Positions 24,931 to 34,068 of a stretch of 64,000 nt of DNA are shown piece after piece. The notes below the pieces were generated by a model, which saw only the letters and a program-made list of their open reading frames with translations, was not told where the DNA came from and searched no databases. The first letter of the stretch is position 1. Each line of letters begins with the position of its first letter. This stretch comes from a virus, in the IMG/VR virus record IMGVR_UViG_3300022188_000006, positions 62,001 to 126,000 of that record; one strand, given 5' to 3'. A program made the position numbers and the translations under genes.

Positions 24931-26799
24931 TTACTCGCGTTCATCTGCTTCCACTGTAAGCACCGCGCGTGTCTGGCTAAGAGCCTTCGCGTCCTCCATC
25001 AGGCTGCGTGCTAGGACAAGCGCCTGATTCAGGTCAACCTTACTTTTATTATGCACAGAACCACCCTCCAAGCCAAGGGCCTGCAAGGCAATTGCTTCAG
25101 TTCCTTCAGGTTCTTCCTCTCTCTGTTCTTCTCGGGCATCGACCGGTTTTTCCCAATCTTCGATGTTATCAGAAGCAGGCAAGGCTTCTTCCTCAGCACC
25201 ACCTGGAGCAGCCTCTCCAGCTTCGCCACCTCCCAACATTCCGCCCATACCAGAAGCAGCAGCCTCCTGTTGCGCCTGCGTCTGCTCCTTCTGGTGCTCA
25301 ATCTGGGACTTCCACTCACCAATAATAGCTTCTGCCAGTTGCATACTGAGTTCAGCCATAGCAACCTGCATAGGCTTGTCAGCGAACTTGTAATCAGACG
25401 GATATGGAGGCTTGCCAATGCTCTGCCGAAGTTCATTCGGAGTCAACGCACCAAGACTGGCATAGGTCTGATCCATCCGCGCAGTATCAAGCGGGTCCGT
25501 TAGCTTCATGCGCTCAAAGCGGAATCGAACAAGCGGAACCTCACCCAGAATCCCCGGAATAAGCTTCTGGTTGATGATGTATTCTTTTTCGAGTCGATCG
25601 GGTTCGAAGATTTGCTCGTTGGTGATTTCGCGCTGTACCTGCGCCGAAGCCTTGTTCACTGACTCTGCAGCAAAGAACGCCTGACTGATGCCGAATACCT
25701 CGCGAATCTCCTCGTCGTTGGCACTGCGGTATTGGTTGAAGCTGGCATCTTCAGTAACGCCGACCGTCAGAGGCTTCAGGTCTAGGCGAACGCGCTCCCG
25801 GTTTTGCTGAAAACCCGTACTAGTGGGTTCTGTTTGAACTACGACCAGAGCCCCCGCCTTCTCAACACCCTGGACTTTCGCTTTGAAGAACTCTTCAAGC
25901 TTTTGCACGGATTCAGGTGTGAGCCGCCCACCAGCAACGAGCAGTGCCATCCGCGGCACTGCATCGTTCTCAAAGAAGCTCACGTTCCGGATCGCCGCCA
26001 GACGGTTTCCACTGATGGCCGGCGCCGTCGAGACGTACCTAGGAGCCCCATACCACGTACTCGTGGGACTGTAGAGCTTGAAATGCAGAATTTCGCTCGC
26101 TCGGCGCTCTAGCGGAATGTTGTCTCCATATTGCCCCGTCTTGGCATCCATCTGCAGCGGGTCACCAAACTCCTTGAAGTACCGCTTCTCGCTTCCCCGA
26201 ATCTGGATGTAACCGCCTATGACAGGCGTTTTATCATTGCCTTTTTTGACTCTGATTCTCATGCTCACAGATGGAACATGGTAGATACTGACAATCTCGT
26301 TCTTCATGTTCCTGACCACTTCGAGGTAGCCATTCCCGGTCGCCTCCTCGTCGACTTTGAGTGCGAAAAACAACTGACTCGTCGGCATCTCCGGATTCGG
26401 CCTCTCAAAGAGGATACGCAATCGCTCCATCTGCGATTGGATCTTGCGCTTAATTTCCGGCTCGGTATCGGGGCCGATAGCCACAATCGGCTCGATGAAC
26501 CACCCGAGCCCGACTGTGTTCCTTGCGTAAGTTCTGATGCAGCGGCTAAGCCGAGTGCTCTGCTCCATAGCCGTCGCCCATACCTGCGGGTTGAACCTTG
26601 GCGGAACAAACTCCCCGCCAGCAAGAGCACTAAACGGGTCACCCTTGATCTGCTTGCTGGCATCCCCGCTTACTGCCTGTTGGTCAGCAGGCGCGTCAGC
26701 TTCGGCCGCTTTGCCAAATATAGACACGTTGAGTGCCCGCTCGGCACTTGTCACCGACGGCCCGGTCCTGCCTAGTACTGCCTCGTAATCAGCTTCCAT
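24931..26799 (-). CDS. Portal protein
   Basis: The 622-residue protein has the typical layout of HK97/PBSX-type portals: ATAMEQSTRLSRCIRTYARN near the N-terminus, the FFALKVDEEATGNGYLEVVRN strand-turn (quoted in part), LHFKLYSPTSTWYGAPRYVS, and the stem/clip region KVQGVEKAGALVVVQTEP. About 60 C-terminal residues are Gly/Ala/Glu-rich and probably disordered. The start is ATG 26799 with GAGG 7 nt upstream; the GTG one codon earlier is less likely. It forms the 12-mer DNA channel. Confidence 0.93.
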   Translation of the reverse strand: MEADYEAVLGRTGPSVTSAERALNVSIFGKAAEADAPADQQAVSGDASKQIKGDPFSALAGGEFVPPRFNPQVWATAMEQSTRLSRCIRTYARNTVGLGWFIEPIVAIGPDTEPEIKRKIQSQMERLRILFERPNPEMPTSQLFFALKVDEEATGNGYLEVVRNMKNEIVSIYHVPSVSMRIRVKKGNDKTPVIGGYIQIRGSEKRYFKEFGDPLQMDAKTGQYGDNIPLERRASEILHFKLYSPTSTWYGAPRYVSTAPAISGNRLAAIRNVSFFENDAVPRMALLVAGGRLTPESVQKLEEFFKAKVQGVEKAGALVVVQTEPTSTGFQQNRERVRLDLKPLTVGVTEDASFNQYRSANDEEIREVFGISQAFFAAESVNKASAQVQREITNEQIFEPDRLEKEYIINQKLIPGILGEVPLVRFRFERMKLTDPLDTARMDQTYASLGALTPNELRQSIGKPPYPSDYKFADKPMQVAMAELSMQLAEAIIGEWKSQIEHQKEQTQAQQEAAASGMGGMLGGGEAGEAAPGGAEEEALPASDNIEDWEKPVDAREEQREEEPEGTEAIALQALGLEGGSVHNKSKVDLNQALVLARSLMEDAKALSQTRAVLTVEADERE

Positions 26800-26822
26800 C
26801 ACTTTCCCTCGCGGCCACAGGC

Positions 26823-27245
26823 CTACTGCTCAAAAAGAATTGCGTCACGCTTCACAATCAGCGTTTTTGCGAAATCCCACTCGTATCGCTTGTCCGGCCA
26901 GCTAGCCTGAAAGGCTAGATCATACTCCCCCAGCAGGGCATCAGTCTCATTCGCAGTGAGTTTTACAGAAACAATCCCGACGTTCGGATCGTTGATTGTG
27001 ACTCTGCTGTCACCGGTCGTGTAGTAGACTCCGACGGCGTTGTCGATGTGCCCGAGCATCTGAAAAGCCCAGGTAGTCGCCGAAGCCAAGTCCCCAAGCA
27101 CAGAGCCCAGTACGAACAGATGCAGATGCAGAGTCACTGAGTTGCCTTGCCACATACTGACAGAAGACACAAGCTCGGGTTCACAGAACCCAGCACTTCC
27201 GCCAGCAACATCGGCGTAAAAATCGTAGATGTCGGGGCAACCCAT
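26823..27245 (-). CDS. BppU-like / immunoglobulin-like virion protein
   Basis: The 140-residue protein reads as one beta-sandwich: VTLHLHLFVLG, a W-FQMLGHID strand, ITINDPN-like turn VTINDPNVGIVSVKLTANET, then GEYDLAFQASWPDKRYEW and a closing TLIVKRDAI. This is the plan of baseplate upper protein N-domains that hold fibres or decorate virions. It starts after TTTTAGGACA, directly beneath the terminator at 27257-27294. It is upstream of the portal. Confidence 0.65.
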   Translation of the reverse strand: MGCPDIYDFYADVAGGSAGFCEPELVSSVSMWQGNSVTLHLHLFVLGSVLGDLASATTWAFQMLGHIDNAVGVYYTTGDSRVTINDPNVGIVSVKLTANETDALLGEYDLAFQASWPDKRYEWDFAKTLIVKRDAILFEQ

Positions 27246-27256
27246 GCCATTGTCCT

Positions 27257-27294
27257 AAAACAGCGGGACCGGATGCCTTCGCGTCCGGTCCCGC
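27257..27294 (-). terminator. Intrinsic terminator at end of the fibre operon
   Basis: A near-perfect 14-bp stem (GCGGGACCGGA with TCCGGTCCCGC plus three inner pairs) and a GAAG loop are followed on the minus strand by TGTTTTAGG. It separates the fibre block from the portal-capsid block. As at 21550-21587, AGGA follows the T-run and serves the next gene as its ribosome-binding site. Confidence 0.88.
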
Positions 27295-27304
27295 ACTTGG
27301 CAGA

Positions 27305-27547
27305 TCACTCACTACCGTCGGCCATGTCCGCCAGCTTGATGCTGCTACGTCCGGAAGCCAGCGCCGATTGGAAAGTAGCAAAGTCGGCCAACTGACTCGC
27401 GGCGTAGATACGGTCCAGCTCCTCCATCAGGGCAACGATGGCGTCCCGCAAATCCCACACATCGGCGCTACCGCGTGTGGCATCGGGACGGAGCTTCACG
27501 ACCTTGCCATCACCCAAACGTTTGGGGTCTCCACCACCAACAGGCAT
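27305..27547 (-). CDS. Small uncharacterised protein
   Basis: 80 residues. The ATG at 27547 has AAAGGAG at good spacing, while the ATG at 27553 directly abuts it. N-terminal Gly/Pro-rich, then one long helix (DVWDLRDAIVALMEELDRIYA). No family recognised; it is the last gene before the terminator. Confidence 0.6.
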   Translation of the reverse strand: MPVGGGDPKRLGDGKVVKLRPDATRGSADVWDLRDAIVALMEELDRIYAASQLADFATFQSALASGRSSIKLADMADGSE

Positions 27548-27561
27548 CGTCATCTCCTTTC

Positions 27562-27903
27562 CTACGTGAATTCAGCCCACTGCACGGCCACAGCGTGATC
27601 CTCATCTGCTGCAGAAACGTTCTCCGTGCGAAATCTGACCTTGAACCCATTGGACAAAGCAATCGGATTTGGCACCCTAGCATTCGGAAACACATAGTGC
27701 GTGTTGCCAGTTCCCAGAACCCGATCAATGGTAAACACCTTTCCGCCGCCAACAGCCTCGACGATGATGTTTATCGCCTCCGTCTTTTTACGCTGATACA
27801 AGATGCTGTGCACAACATACGGGGAAGCGACAACGGGACCCGCAAGAAGATCCATCTGGTTTGCACCCGTCTTCGCCTGAAAATCAGTCTGTATTTGTCC
27901 CAT
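27562..27903 (-). CDS. Small beta-rich virion-associated protein
   Basis: 113 residues, with alternating strands (VVHSILYQRKKTEAINIIVEA, quoted in part; FKVRFRTENVS) and no charged tails, like other small decoration proteins in this block. Position downstream of the promoter at 27961-27988. Function not recognised. Confidence 0.6.
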   Translation of the reverse strand: MGQIQTDFQAKTGANQMDLLAGPVVASPYVVHSILYQRKKTEAINIIVEAVGGGKVFTIDRVLGTGNTHYVFPNARVPNPIALSNGFKVRFRTENVSAADEDHAVAVQWAEFT

Positions 27904-27960
27904 ATCGCAAACCTTTTGCTGTTACGGCCACCTAAACAAGCGGCACGACTCGGTATCTTT

Positions 27961-27988
27961 AGTATATCCCTCCGAGCAGAGCATTCAA
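27961..27988 (-). promoter_or_regulatory. Putative sigma70-type promoter
   Basis: TTGAAT and TATACT are separated by 16 bp on the minus strand, in a gap of about 80 bp. The -35 overlaps the stop end of the membrane protein gene. It would drive the two small genes down to the terminator at 27257-27294 and, by read-through, portal and capsid. Confidence 0.6.
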
Positions 27989-28398
27989 GCCTTATCCGGC
28001 TTCGGCAGCTTATCGCTACGCTGCTGTCGCCAGTAAATCGCGCCAAAAGGGATACCGGCCAGAAGCGGTATCACCGGCCAACAACGAATCTGCTTGAGAA
28101 CATCTACGACCGAGCCGTGCATCGTCCAACAGACGATATCGAGCAGAATCGAAGCCCCCGCCACAGAAAAAAGTACCTTCGGCCGAGGTCCAGGGCCATC
28201 GCTCGTAATAAAAAAGTGCCCCATCAGGACACCAAATGCCAACGGGAGCGTAAATGACCGCATACCATAGAAAGCAATCACCTCGCTAATTGTGTCCCCG
28301 CGCTCGGGAACAAGAAACGGAATGACATCATAACCAATCAAGCCCGCAGCGACAAAAGCCAATAAGTATTTTGTTACCTTTCGCCATCCCCCAGCCAT
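27985..28398 (-). CDS. Membrane protein with four hydrophobic segments (holin candidate)
   Basis: 137 residues; hydrophobic stretches at about 10-32 (YLLAFVAAGLIGYDVIPFLV), 46-66 (SFTLPLAFGVLMGHFFI), 75-95 (VLFSVAGASILLDIVCWTM) and 104-122 (CWPVIPLLAGIPFGAIYW), with a basic C-terminus (YWRQQRSDKLPKP). Size and topology would suit a holin, but no endolysin is nearby and the family is not recognised. Starts after GAGGAGG. Confidence 0.6.
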   Translation of the reverse strand: MAGGWRKVTKYLLAFVAAGLIGYDVIPFLVPERGDTISEVIAFYGMRSFTLPLAFGVLMGHFFITSDGPGPRPKVLFSVAGASILLDIVCWTMHGSVVDVLKQIRCWPVIPLLAGIPFGAIYWRQQRSDKLPKPDKA

Positions 28399-28408
28399 AG
28401 CAACCTCC

Positions 28409-28516
28409 TCACATGCGCAGCCCTTTCTCGGCCAGGCGTCTAACGACTTCCTCTTTGGGAATTGGCTGCTTCACTTTCACCTTCAAGACCCTACGTTCCT
28501 GTTTTTTCTCTGCCAT
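28409..28516 (-). CDS. 35-residue small protein
   Basis: ATG 28516 follows GGAGGG at correct spacing; the frame gives a 35-residue, strongly basic peptide containing KKQERRVLKVKVKQPIPKEE and a terminal MR-rich helix, and stops 10 bp before the membrane protein. The spacing and ribosome-binding site support a real gene. Unknown function. Confidence 0.6.
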   Translation of the reverse strand: MAEKKQERRVLKVKVKQPIPKEEVVRRLAEKGLRM

Positions 28517-28527
28517 ACAGCACCCTC

Positions 28528-29496
28528 CTAAGTATTCGGAACGGTTCTTAGAATATGGTCGAATTTTACCTTCACCGGCTGCTCACCATAAGTGGAGGTA
28601 TAGGCAAGCCGGATATAAAAGTACGGTGGGATATCTTTTGCGTCTGGGTAAACCGCCTCTAGTTGCCAATTCTTGGATACGTGGACCTTCTCTGCGAACG
28701 TAACAAGCACGGCACCAGCAGGCGCTATAACCCCGTCACAGTCGACGATCGCCACATCGAAGTAGTCACCCGGGTCAATGACGAGCCTGAATTTATCGCC
28801 AACTTGCATTTCGCTAAAAGAGCCCAAGCTGATCACCAACCCATCTTCGATGGTTACCGCGCTAGCCGTCTCACTCGTAACATCGACCGAGCCGGGTTCC
28901 CCTGTATCAGAAGTCCAGTCCAGTATCAAACTGCCATCCTGAATATCCGATACAGTGAATTCATACTTCCGGTGATGCTTCGTGAAATTGCTACCCTCGG
29001 CAATCTCGATAGTTCCATTGCCACTATTTTGCTCGTCCGCCGTCGCCAAACAATTCAGACAACCCTCATTCACGTTCTCATCCAGCATAACACGAAGACC
29101 CTGCAGCTTCATGGTCCTGTCATACTTGATATCGAAATTTGTAGTCTGCTTAGGCCGGGCAACAAAACCGTAACCTCGCCTATAGGCGTTGTAGCCGGAC
29201 AAGTCAACGAAGCCAACCTGCTTCGACTCAATGATTGTATTCGACTTCTTGATCTCGACTGGAATGTCCGCCTTTGGCATGGTCTCGCCACTGTGCGCCG
29301 CAACCAGATCATCCAGAGTCACCTTATCCTCATCCGGGAGATCGGCTTTGAAATCCACACTACAAACGTCGTTGTCCACGTCAACCCCGACCAGGGCAAT
29401 CGTAATCGACGAGTCCAGAATCTCCTGTTTAAGCCTGTCAGCACAAACCGCGCCGTTGGGAAAATCAGTACTGACCGAATAATTATAGCTCGCCAT
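28528..29496 (-). CDS. Uncharacterised virion/fibre-associated protein
   Basis: The 322-residue protein is largely beta, with repeated Asp-rich turns (SVDFKADLPDEDKVTLDDLV) and a Lys-poor C-terminus. Residues ~75-110 (ADIPVEIKKSNTIIESKQVG, quoted in part) and SLILDWTSDTGEPG look like jelly-roll or carbohydrate-binding strands. It follows two collagen-like fibre genes, so a role in receptor binding or fibre attachment is likely, but no family is recognised. Confidence 0.65.
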   Translation of the reverse strand: MASYNYSVSTDFPNGAVCADRLKQEILDSSITIALVGVDVDNDVCSVDFKADLPDEDKVTLDDLVAAHSGETMPKADIPVEIKKSNTIIESKQVGFVDLSGYNAYRRGYGFVARPKQTTNFDIKYDRTMKLQGLRVMLDENVNEGCLNCLATADEQNSGNGTIEIAEGSNFTKHHRKYEFTVSDIQDGSLILDWTSDTGEPGSVDVTSETASAVTIEDGLVISLGSFSEMQVGDKFRLVIDPGDYFDVAIVDCDGVIAPAGAVLVTFAEKVHVSKNWQLEAVYPDAKDIPPYFYIRLAYTSTYGEQPVKVKFDHILRTVPNT

Positions 29497-29508
29497 GGTT
29501 TCTTCCTA

Positions 29509-30183
29509 TCAGCAGAATACGACCAATCTTGCGCGTCTGATCTTTACGGAATCCCCATTATCGCTCTTGTACTTTAGCGTGACCGTGTGGCTACCGGCAC
29601 CGACCTGAGCAAGCGCTACACCCGAACGCGGACCCCAACCTGTATCCGTTGTATATCCCTCTGCGACACAATCGCCATCAAGTTCCACACGCAGCCACAT
29701 ACCAGAACTCCAGTGCCAGCCGCCGTCTACCTCAGCACTCCAAAGAATGACGATGTCTGCCGCGTCAGGCACCGAAAATGTACCACTCAGCTTGGTCTTG
29801 TACGTCTCCTTAGTGGTGCTAGAACTTCCGTCAGATGCCCACGAGTACCGTGTGCCACCCGGCTGACCAGCCGGACCTTGCGGTCCCTGAGACCCTTCTG
29901 CTCCAGAAACTCCCTGTGGCCCTTGCGGTCCTTCTTCAACCATTCCGTGAGTTGGTTCACGGAGATCGTTGTCAACTGAGTCAACCTCTGTCCCATCTTC
30001 AAGCTTTAGCGTGATCTTCCCGTCTTGCAGAGCCTGAGATAGGTCAGTTGAGAATCTCAACTCCCACAAAGGATATGTATCCATTAAGTCAAGATCCGTT
30101 GTGGGATGAGTGATCTTTAGGCCGCCAAGGTCGTAAAATACGACCTCCTGGGCCACTCCAGTTGTGCTGAGCAGAATCTTCAC
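29509..30183 (-). CDS. Short collagen-like fibre protein
   Basis: 224 residues. GTG 30183 follows directly on the stop of the long collagen-like gene. The N-terminal ~80 residues may attach to the virion. Residues ~85-108 are a brief Gly-X-Y tract ([19 protein letters not shown]). The C-terminal ~110 residues form a beta-sandwich with DIVILWSAEVDGGWHWSSG, like adhesive C1q/jelly-roll heads. It resembles a short version of the neighbour. Confidence 0.75.
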   Translation of the reverse strand: MKILLSTTGVAQEVVFYDLGGLKITHPTTDLDLMDTYPLWELRFSTDLSQALQDGKITLKLEDGTEVDSVDNDLREPTHGMVEEGPQGPQGVSGAEGSQGPQGPAGQPGGTRYSWASDGSSSTTKETYKTKLSGTFSVPDAADIVILWSAEVDGGWHWSSGMWLRVELDGDCVAEGYTTDTGWGPRSGVALAQVGAGSHTVTLKYKSDNGDSVKIRRARLVVFC

Positions 30184-32466
30184 CTACACCTGCCTTTCAA
30201 GCCATATAGTCACTCGTGGGTCTCGGACGCTGCTGCCGTGCATATAGATCTGCAGGCTATCGTCTGCAGAGAATGTCACGGAATAGCCTGTCGCCGATTT
30301 CTGCGTCTGATTAGTCAGAGATAGGGTCGCACCGCTGACCAACGTGCCATTCCGATGAACTTCGGCAACCCAGCTCGCAATGTTGCGCGCACTCGCCGAC
30401 ATGGCAACCAGCTTGCAATTGTAAGGGATTACGAACCCATTCGAGCCGGTCGAAACACCATCAGCATAAAGGTATATGTTCGAACTGTAATTTCTCCGGG
30501 CGGCCGTCAAACAGAACAAGCCACCCGCCGACTGCGGTCCCTGGTAACCCTGGCTGCCCTGAAATCCATTGGCACCTGTCTCGCCCTGAGGACCCTGACT
30601 GCCTTGCGGCCCCGGATTCGTACCCTGTGGTCCCTGAACACCCTGAGGACCGTAATCACCAGATATTCCCTGCCAGCCCTGAGGCCCCTGGAACCCTGTC
30701 GGCCCCTGCACACCTTGACTGCCAGCAGCACCCTGTGCACCTTGTGGACCAGCGGCACCGGGGGGTCCAGCAACTCCTTGCGGTCCAGCGGAGCCAACAG
30801 GCCCTTGAAAGCCGGTATCGCCCTGAACCCCTTGTGGTCCCTGTGGACCCTGCGGGCCGGGATTGGTGCCCTGCGGGCCTTGTACGCCCTCGCCCTGCGG
30901 CCCCTGCACACCCTGCGCACCTTGCGAACCGAGATCGCCTTGATTACCCTGTTCGCCCTGCGGCCCCAAACCACCTTGTGGACCCTGAACGCCTTGCGGC
31001 CCCGAATCCCCTTGAGGCCCTTGAACACCGCTTCCCTGCCAACCCTGCGGCCCTTGGTTTCCTTGTGAACCGGAAACACCTTGACTACCCTGAACACCGG
31101 CATCACCCTTCACCCCTTGCGGACCCTGCGCGCCGTCAGCACCAACATCGCCTTGTGGGCCAATAGACCCTTGGACGCCTTGAGCCCCTTGCACCCCTTG
31201 AACACCCTGTGGACCCTGGACTCCTTGTGTGCCAATTCCTTCGGCACCCTGCACGCCCTGAAATCCCTGTGCGCCTTGGTAACCAATAGCTCCCTGGTAG
31301 CCCTGCGGACCTCCAACGCCCTGTGGACCTTCCTGACCCTGGTACCCGATTGGACCCTGGTTGCCGTCTATGCCCTGCGGACCTTGATCACCTTGAAACC
31401 CGGTTGGACCTCTTATGCCTTGGGGTCCCTGACGACCTTGGTAACCTTGCGGGCCTTGAACACCCTGAGGGCCGGTATCTCCGGTTTGCCCCAGACCCTG
31501 CGGACCTTGCACGCCTTGGGAACCGGTTGGTCCAGCATCTCCTTGTGCACCCTTTTGCCCAATTGGCCCCTGTACGCCTTGAGGACCTTGGTTTCCCTGA
31601 ATCCCCGGTGTTCCTGGATCTCCTTTGAAACCTTGCGGGCCTTGCGGCCCAATCTGCCCGTCAAGTCCTTGTGGCCCTTGCATACCCTGCGGGCCTAGAC
31701 CTTGAGGCCCCTGGGAGCCTGTTTCGCCGATATCGCCTTGCGGCCCAAGAGCGCCTTGCGGTCCTTGTGCCCCCTGCGCACCAGAAACACCCTGTGAGCC
31801 TTCCTCGCCCTGAGGTCCAGTCGCCCCTTGCGCACCTTGGTACCCGTAACCTTGTGGCCCCTGGGCACCTTGTGGCCCGAAGTCTCCCTGCGCTCCCGTA
31901 TCTCCCACAGATCCCTGAGGACCAATCGAGCCGGTATTTCCCTGGGGACCTGCAGTGCCCTGCGGGCCTTGTGGACCGGCTTCTCCTTGGTAACCCTGCG
32001 GGCCACGAAGACCAAGTGGCCCCTGCGCGCCAGTGTCCCCCTGGGCACCCTTGCTACCTTGGACACCCTGGTTTCCTATCGGCCCCTGATTCCCCGCAAC
32101 ACCTTGCCAGCCGCGAACTCCCTGTGGCCCCTGAACACCCTGGACACCTTGCGGTCCCTGAATACCCTGAGCACCATCAAGGCCATCAACACCGTCAGCT
32201 CCGGAAGGCCCTTGGACACCCTGCGGACCGGAAATCCCTTGAGGTCCTTGCGCGCCTTTCAAACCTTCAAAACCCTGTGGACCTTGAACACCCTGCGGGC
32301 CTATTTGCCCCGTATCACCTTGCGGCCCCTGAGCACCTTGAAATCCATACCCCTGCGGACCCTGTGGACCTGGGTTGGTGCCTTGAGGCCCTTGAGGTCC
32401 GAGCCCCGTGACCTTCCTCCTAACACCGAATCCGCGTTCTCCGCGGGGAACATGCGAGACCGGCAT
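30184..32466 (-). CDS. Long collagen-like tail/head fibre protein
   Basis: The 760-residue protein has an N-terminal stub of ~22 residues, an almost continuous Gly-X-Y region at residues ~23-645 (about 205 triplets), and a C-terminal beta-sandwich of ~115 residues ([20 protein letters not shown]). Gln takes most Y positions (GPQGPQG). Short breaks such as TNPGPQG recur three times. It should fold as a rigid trimeric triple helix with an adhesive head. Its repetitive DNA creates large spurious frames on the other strand. Confidence 0.92.
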   Translation of the reverse strand: MPVSHVPRGERGFGVRRKVTGLGPQGPQGTNPGPQGPQGYGFQGAQGPQGDTGQIGPQGVQGPQGFEGLKGAQGPQGISGPQGVQGPSGADGVDGLDGAQGIQGPQGVQGVQGPQGVRGWQGVAGNQGPIGNQGVQGSKGAQGDTGAQGPLGLRGPQGYQGEAGPQGPQGTAGPQGNTGSIGPQGSVGDTGAQGDFGPQGAQGPQGYGYQGAQGATGPQGEEGSQGVSGAQGAQGPQGALGPQGDIGETGSQGPQGLGPQGMQGPQGLDGQIGPQGPQGFKGDPGTPGIQGNQGPQGVQGPIGQKGAQGDAGPTGSQGVQGPQGLGQTGDTGPQGVQGPQGYQGRQGPQGIRGPTGFQGDQGPQGIDGNQGPIGYQGQEGPQGVGGPQGYQGAIGYQGAQGFQGVQGAEGIGTQGVQGPQGVQGVQGAQGVQGSIGPQGDVGADGAQGPQGVKGDAGVQGSQGVSGSQGNQGPQGWQGSGVQGPQGDSGPQGVQGPQGGLGPQGEQGNQGDLGSQGAQGVQGPQGEGVQGPQGTNPGPQGPQGPQGVQGDTGFQGPVGSAGPQGVAGPPGAAGPQGAQGAAGSQGVQGPTGFQGPQGWQGISGDYGPQGVQGPQGTNPGPQGSQGPQGETGANGFQGSQGYQGPQSAGGLFCLTAARRNYSSNIYLYADGVSTGSNGFVIPYNCKLVAMSASARNIASWVAEVHRNGTLVSGATLSLTNQTQKSATGYSVTFSADDSLQIYMHGSSVRDPRVTIWLERQV
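30532..32400 (-). repeat. Collagen-like triplet repeat region
   Basis: About 1.87 kb of 9-bp-periodic coding sequence for Gly-X-Y triplets, dominated by GGxCCxCAG-type codon strings. The repeats differ in third positions, so they are held at protein level rather than by recent slippage. Interruptions shift the register in a few places (TNPG, GYGFQG, GSGVQG). Confidence 0.9.
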
Positions 32467-32472
32467 CCGCGA

Positions 32473-32874
32473 CTACCTCACGCTGCAATACAGAGAAGCT
32501 GTCCCTGTAAATGGCGGTGTTCCGGCTCCCCTGCAAGAGACCCTTATTCTGTCCTCGGACTCTCCGAGCTGGACGGGTATTCTGAACGTGCCGCTCTGAG
32601 TGAATCTGAAGATAAACGTCTCCGTAGTACCATCATTGTCGCTAATGGTGTCAGCGAAAAACAGATTGCTGGGCGAAGTGTCATCAAAAACAGGGCTGTA
32701 CTCTACGAGAACCTGGAGTTCGTCCTCGTTTCCTTTTGTATAGTCGATGTAGACGAACGCTTGGATAACAGCAGGTGTCAAAGCTACCCTGGAATTATCC
32801 GAAAAGGTTGTCGTCAGGTTCGTGATGTCGAAGGTCTGGTCGTAATTCTCCCCCCAGTTGCTTTTTCCAGCCAT
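32473..32874 (-). CDS. Small beta-rich structural protein
   Basis: 133 residues; a sequence of strands with DELQVLVEYSPVFDD and TETFIFRFTQSGTFRIPV and a Cys-containing C-terminus. It lies between the propeller gene and the long collagen-like fibre. A fibre-hinge or decoration role is inferred from position; no family recognised. Confidence 0.65.
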   Translation of the reverse strand: MAGKSNWGENYDQTFDITNLTTTFSDNSRVALTPAVIQAFVYIDYTKGNEDELQVLVEYSPVFDDTSPSNLFFADTISDNDGTTETFIFRFTQSGTFRIPVQLGESEDRIRVSCRGAGTPPFTGTASLYCSVR

Positions 32875-32883
32875 GTTTGCTTC

Positions 32884-34068
32884 CTACAGTCTGCCGAGAC
32901 GATAAAGCGCCTCCGTGACATCCGCATACATCCAGGGTATCGAAAAGTATCCACAAGTATAGTTACCCGAACTATCACGACCGCTGACTAGCAGCTTGAC
33001 ATCAGCCTCGTCACCGGCACCAGAGAACCTATTTTCGAAGTCGACAACGGCCGACGGAGTATAGCACCTTTGCTCGCGCCACGTGCCGCTTACGCGACCA
33101 AACAGCGGCCCTTGAATCGTCAGCTTTGCCCAATCGAGTCCGTCATCCGAAACAGCCACTCCAATGCCCTCGTGTAGTGCGCCGGCTCCTCCGGAATAGA
33201 ACATCATCCACTTTCCGAGAGTAGTCCGGAACACACTACAAGCACCTACGTAGCTGGAATCCCACGGAACAGGATTGCCCCAGACGGTACTGCCATGGTC
33301 CAGTACCTTGTTATACAAAGAAAAGGTAACACCATCAGGGCTATAACCGAGTCCAATGGACTCAAAAGCACCGGTGGTGCCATCAAAGAACAGGACGTAG
33401 CTGTAGTCGTAGGGATTGCTACCGGAATTGCTAGCACCACTGTTGTAGATCACCGCGCAGGGACCATAGGAGCCGCGGTTCCAATCCGGATGTGTTCCTG
33501 TGACAATCGGAACAGCACCGTTTTGCAGCGGCTGATCATTACTCCAGTTAAGCAGGTCAGACGACTCAGCGGTCCTGATAGCCTGCACAGAGTATAACTG
33601 CGACGTGTCCCAGTAATAGATTCGGAAAGAAGAAGCTCCCGTTTGGACGACCTGGGAATGGTGTGCACCGGACGGCAAGCCGACAACAGGGTTACCGCCA
33701 TTCAGGCGTGTCCACGTCGTGAAGTCGTTACTACCGGAAATAATGATGCCTCCACCGGCGTCCACGTCCGAAGAATGTAGACACACGTATTTGTAAGCAG
33801 TCCCGGCGATGTCGAAGCCATCAGCGAAGTACAGAAGAGTCGGATAATATGCCCTGTCAACCGGAGGGTCGAGCACAGGATTCTGATCGTATTCTTCTGG
33901 CAAGGCTAGGACCTTCCCGCCACCAGTAACATCCCAAACGCGCTGAAACCCGCCTTGTATGCTGTCACGGAGACGCTCCATCTCGGCTACCCAGGGCGTC
34001 AAACGGCGCTGACCTCGGTTAAGCTGGATCTCCTGTGATCCTCTGTGGTAGAATTGCTGCTGCGTCAT
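32884..34068 (-). CDS. Beta-propeller protein, glycosidase-like (GH43/GH32 type)
   Basis: The 394-residue protein opens with a ~45-residue virion-attachment-like helix (VAEMERLRDSIQGGFQRVWD). A propeller follows whose blades carry recurring S-x-D-x-x-x-W turns (SNDFTTW, SSDLLNW, SPDGVTF, SDDGLDW), with YPTLLYFADGF, ASSFRIYYWDT and GKWMMFYSGGAG as blade strands. This is the pattern of five-bladed glycoside hydrolase or lectin-like propellers. Catalytic acids cannot be assigned by eye. A virion enzyme or receptor-binding lectin are both possible. Confidence 0.78.
   Translation of the reverse strand: MTQQQFYHRGSQEIQLNRGQRRLTPWVAEMERLRDSIQGGFQRVWDVTGGGKVLALPEEYDQNPVLDPPVDRAYYPTLLYFADGFDIAGTAYKYVCLHSSDVDAGGGIIISGSNDFTTWTRLNGGNPVVGLPSGAHHSQVVQTGASSFRIYYWDTSQLYSVQAIRTAESSDLLNWSNDQPLQNGAVPIVTGTHPDWNRGSYGPCAVIYNSGASNSGSNPYDYSYVLFFDGTTGAFESIGLGYSPDGVTFSLYNKVLDHGSTVWGNPVPWDSSYVGACSVFRTTLGKWMMFYSGGAGALHEGIGVAVSDDGLDWAKLTIQGPLFGRVSGTWREQRCYTPSAVVDFENRFSGAGDEADVKLLVSGRDSSGNYTCGYFSIPWMYADVTEALYRLGRL

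Noticed and set aside
30532-32400. Repeat array considered as CRISPR or tandem DNA repeat
   Set aside because: Periodicity is 9 bp within one reading frame and the units encode Gly-X-Y. There are no unique spacers or conserved direct repeats.
30355-32991. Several long plus-strand and alternative minus-strand frames across the collagen-like gene
   Set aside because: The 9-bp-periodic collagen codons yield stop-free frames in all phases. The Gly-X-Y frame is the only one with a coherent protein.
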